In this document: positions 6,259-7,785 of the stretch, in pieces
Position numbering within the stretch: the stretch's first letter is position 1
Layout: the number at the start of each line of letters is the position of its first letter
Origin: Chloroflexi bacterium UBA5177
GTDB lineage: Bacteria > Chloroflexota > UBA5177
Length of the DNA: 7,785 nucleotides
NCBI GenBank assembly: GCA_002413265.1
Contig: DHWR01000295.1
Span: 571-8,355 of the forward strand
Direction of reading: 5' to 3'
Program-made: the position numbers and the translations under genes
The notes under the pieces: generated by a model
Databases searched by the model: none
What the model saw: the letters and a program-made list of their open reading frames with translations, nothing else
What the model was told of the DNA's origin: nothing

Positions 6259-7134
6259 ATGAGCGAGAACACGGCCGCGGCCGACGTCGCCATCATCGGC
6301 GGAAGCGGCCTTTCCCAAATCGAGGGCCTGGCAGACGTCGAGCAGCTCGAGATGGACACGCCATTCGGCCGCCCCAGCGACCGTATTACTCTCGGTTCGC
6401 TCGGCGGCCTCCGTGTGGCCTTTCTCCCGCGGCACGGGCGCGGCCATCGGCTGTTGCCTTCCGAAATTCCTTCGCGGGCCAACATCTTTGCTTTGAAGCT
6501 TCTGCACGTGCGTGAGGTGATCGCGGTAAGTGCCGTGGGCAGCTTGCAAGAGAGCCTCCAACCAATGGATATGGTCATTCCCGATCAGGTGTTCGACCGC
6601 ACCAAGGATCGCCCCAGCACCTTCTTCGGCGCGGGAATGGTCGCGCATGTGAGCATGGCGCACCCCTTCTGTTCGCGCCTGAGCCACATTCTTCACATGG
6701 AATCCGCCCACGTGGTGCCCCGTTCTCACAGCGGTGGCACCTACGTCTGCATGGAGGGCCCGGCGTTCTCCACGCTGGCGGAGTCGGAGACTTACCGGCG
6801 GTTAGGGTTTTCGGTCATCGGCATGACTGCTCTTCCAGAGGCCAAGTTGGCGCGTGAGGCGGGACTCTGCTACGCGCTCTTGGCACAGGTCACCGACTAC
6901 GACTGCTGGTATCCCAGCCACGAGAGCGTCACCAGCGACATGGTCATGGCCAACGTCGCGGCGAATGCAGGTAACTCCAAGGCCATTCTTCTGCGATCGA
7001 TCCCTCTACTGAGCAAAGAGCCGTCCGACTGCACCTGCCGGCACTCTCTTGATGGGGCCATTGCTACCAGCGATGACTCGATCGATCCGGCCACCCTTAC
7101 CCGACTCGCGCCTCTGTTCGTAGGGAATGCCTAG
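6259..7134 (+). CDS. mtnP: S-methyl-5'-thioadenosine phosphorylase
   Basis: This 291-residue protein belongs to the PNP/MTAP phosphorylase family. It cleaves 5'-methylthioadenosine, the by-product of polyamine synthesis, with phosphate to adenine and 5-methylthioribose-1-phosphate, feeding purine and methionine salvage in the cytoplasm. Visible motifs are the phosphate-loop GGSGL (14-18), RHGRGH (58-63), SAVGSL (91-96), MEGPAFST with the following ETYR (165-180) and GMTALPEAKLAREAG (188-202). TDYDCW (212-217) matches the human MTAP motif whose aspartates select the 6-amino purine; guanosine- and inosine-specific PNPs carry Asn there instead. The chain is slightly longer at the C-terminus than minimal family members. 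The ATG at 6259 has only a weak AGAAG (6247-6251) 7 nt upstream. It stands alone, 59 nt after DUF1326; no mtnA or other salvage gene is in the window. Confidence 0.92.
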   Translation: MSENTAAADVAIIGGSGLSQIEGLADVEQLEMDTPFGRPSDRITLGSLGGLRVAFLPRHGRGHRLLPSEIPSRANIFALKLLHVREVIAVSAVGSLQESLQPMDMVIPDQVFDRTKDRPSTFFGAGMVAHVSMAHPFCSRLSHILHMESAHVVPRSHSGGTYVCMEGPAFSTLAESETYRRLGFSVIGMTALPEAKLAREAGLCYALLAQVTDYDCWYPSHESVTSDMVMANVAANAGNSKAILLRSIPLLSKEPSDCTCRHSLDGAIATSDDSIDPATLTRLAPLFVGNA

Positions 7135-7149
7135 CGGAACCTGACCCTT

Positions 7150-7190
7150 GCGGCGTGGCTTTGCCCTGAACATCTCGAGCTTCACGCCGC
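7150..7190. repeat. Intergenic inverted repeat after mtnP
   Basis: GCGGCGTG (7150-7157) pairs perfectly with CACGCCGC (7183-7190) across a 25-nt loop, and three more pairs are possible outside a 4-nt bulge (CTT 7147-7149 with AAG 7195-7197). It starts 13 nt after the mtnP stop, so it may stop or protect the mtnP transcript, although no T-run follows. A second weak hairpin (7274-7278 with 7284-7288) lies beyond it. Otherwise the 172-nt gap 7135-7306 holds no gene I can support. Confidence 0.4.
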
Positions 7191-7306
7191 CTGCAAGGTT
7201 CTGGGACGTTGCGAGAATCGCTCTGCACATGCCTCGACCGAGCACTGAATGGTCACCGATAGAGGAGGATCGACCGAGACTACCTCGGACAGCGGGACGA
7301 ATAGAA

Positions 7307-7660
7307 TTAGGCCACCCGCTTGGCCTCGACGGACTCCACGAGAGTGGCGCCCATCGCCAGGTCGAGAGGCTCCGCCGCGAGTGCTTGCTCGCTGCGGATC
7401 TTCTGGATGGCGGACAGAGGTATGTACGAGTCCTGGCCACCAAGTCCGAGAAATGCGTCCTTGCGGATCTGAAGGAAACCCTCTTCGGTTTGCAGCGCCT
7501 CGCGGTTTCCTTTGATCGGACCGTAATCCGAGATGAGGTGTCGTGACATCGGCATGTAGCCGTGTGCCGAAGTCAGGACCCATACCTCTTTGATTTCGCC
7601 GGCGAGGCTTTTGTCGAAATCCAGAACGGTCATTCCGGGTGTGAAGTCAGTGGTCTTCAT
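7307..7660 (-). CDS. Small PRC-barrel-like / DUF2171-like protein
   Basis: This 117-residue cytoplasmic protein has no cysteine, signal peptide or membrane helix. The N-terminal stretch (about 8-27) has the PGMTV-x-DFDKSLAGEIKEV pattern of PRC-barrel domains, where a Gly-Met-x-Val turn leads into a Gly-x-Ile/Val-x-Glu-Val strand. The YIPLSAI motif (79-85) is typical of the second strand pair in DUF2171 and PRC-barrel proteins. The last 30 residues are Ala/Glu-rich and probably form a tail. PRC-barrel proteins occur in RNA processing, photosynthesis and stress contexts, so no specific role is claimed. The ATG at 7660 has GGAG (7668-7671 on this strand) 7 nt upstream, a good ribosome binding site. 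It converges with mtnP. An open frame on the + strand over this gene is a shadow. Confidence 0.75.
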   Translation of the reverse strand: MKTTDFTPGMTVLDFDKSLAGEIKEVWVLTSAHGYMPMSRHLISDYGPIKGNREALQTEEGFLQIRKDAFLGLGGQDSYIPLSAIQKIRSEQALAAEPLDLAMGATLVESVEAKRVA

Positions 7661-7691
7661 GATGTAGCTCCATTTCTCTCTTACGTTGTTT

Positions 7692-7707
7692 CGAGCCCGA
7701 AGGCTCG
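7692..7707 (-). other. Hairpin with TTCG tetraloop upstream of the PRC-barrel-like gene
   Basis: CGAGCC (7692-7697) and GGCTCG (7702-7707) pair perfectly around 4 nt. Transcribed on the minus strand the loop is UUCG closed by C-G, an exceptionally stable RNA tetraloop. No T-run follows, so it is either a weak terminator of a minus-strand gene to the right of the window or a 5' leader hairpin of the PRC-barrel-like mRNA. A possible -10 TAGATA (7714-7709) lies right beside it, which would place the transcription start inside the stem and argue against a leader hairpin from that promoter. Confidence 0.45.
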
Positions 7708-7785
7708 GTATCTACAAAAACCACTCTACGCACCGGACATGACGTCGCTGTGAGAGGAATATGACGGCTCAATGACGGGAATCTG

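Noticed and set aside
7148..7546. A + strand open frame of 132 codons opposite the PRC-barrel-like gene.
   Set aside because: The minus-strand frame has a good ribosome binding site and PRC-barrel motifs; the + strand product is compositionally shadow-like.
7761..7785. ATG codons near the right edge (7761, 7772) after AGAGG, a possible new + strand gene.
   Set aside because: The 7761 frame stops after four codons and the 7772 frame runs off the window after four; there is too little to call.

Overview
The window is bacterial chromosomal DNA that looks GC-rich by eye and is tightly packed with short operons on both strands. Nine complete genes and one gene cut by the left edge are supported. 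I see no rRNA, tRNA, CRISPR array, transposase, integrase or insertion-sequence ends. Likely origin (inference only): an uncultivated, Chloroflexota- or Dormibacterota-like soil or sediment bacterium. The hints are a membrane-anchored protein with a long Pro/Thr linker, several GTG starts, promoter-like -10 boxes sitting almost on start codons, and a secreted collagen-like protein. No marker gene fixes the phylum.

Left part (1-3260, + strand): the 3' end of a secreted or surface protein with a short Gly-X-Y collagen-like stretch, closed by a strong hairpin terminator. Then comes a phosphate-uptake unit: a DUF47/PhoU-like regulator whose stop overlaps the start of a Pit-family phosphate transporter, followed by a patatin-like lipid hydrolase. 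The region upstream of the DUF47 gene has a possible Pho-box-like direct repeat placed just ahead of a -10 box.

Middle (3261-5400): on the minus strand, an A-type (IscA/HesB) iron-sulphur carrier with an unusual His-rich tail lies downstream of a gene for a single-pass membrane protein with a Pro/Thr-rich linker. A perfect hairpin or operator sits on the ribosome binding site between the two. A small lipoprotein gene is divergent from them (+ strand) and runs head-on, with only 4 nt to spare, into a minus-strand DUF308/HdeD-like six-helix membrane protein.

Right part (5400-7785): the DUF308 gene and a cysteine-rich DUF1326 gene diverge from one 176-nt control region. That region carries a good sigma70-type promoter for DUF308 and a -10 box with an abutting palindrome for DUF1326. 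Next are S-methyl-5'-thioadenosine phosphorylase (mtnP, purine and methionine salvage) and, on the minus strand, a small PRC-barrel-like protein.

How the parts fit: DUF47, Pit and perhaps the patatin form a phosphate-acquisition group. Several of the other products are envelope proteins of unknown role. I found no clear new multi-gene system. The items most worth a second look are the His-tailed IscA with its SD-overlapping palindrome, the patatin gene lacking a normal start codon beside pit, and the DUF1326 promoter-operator.
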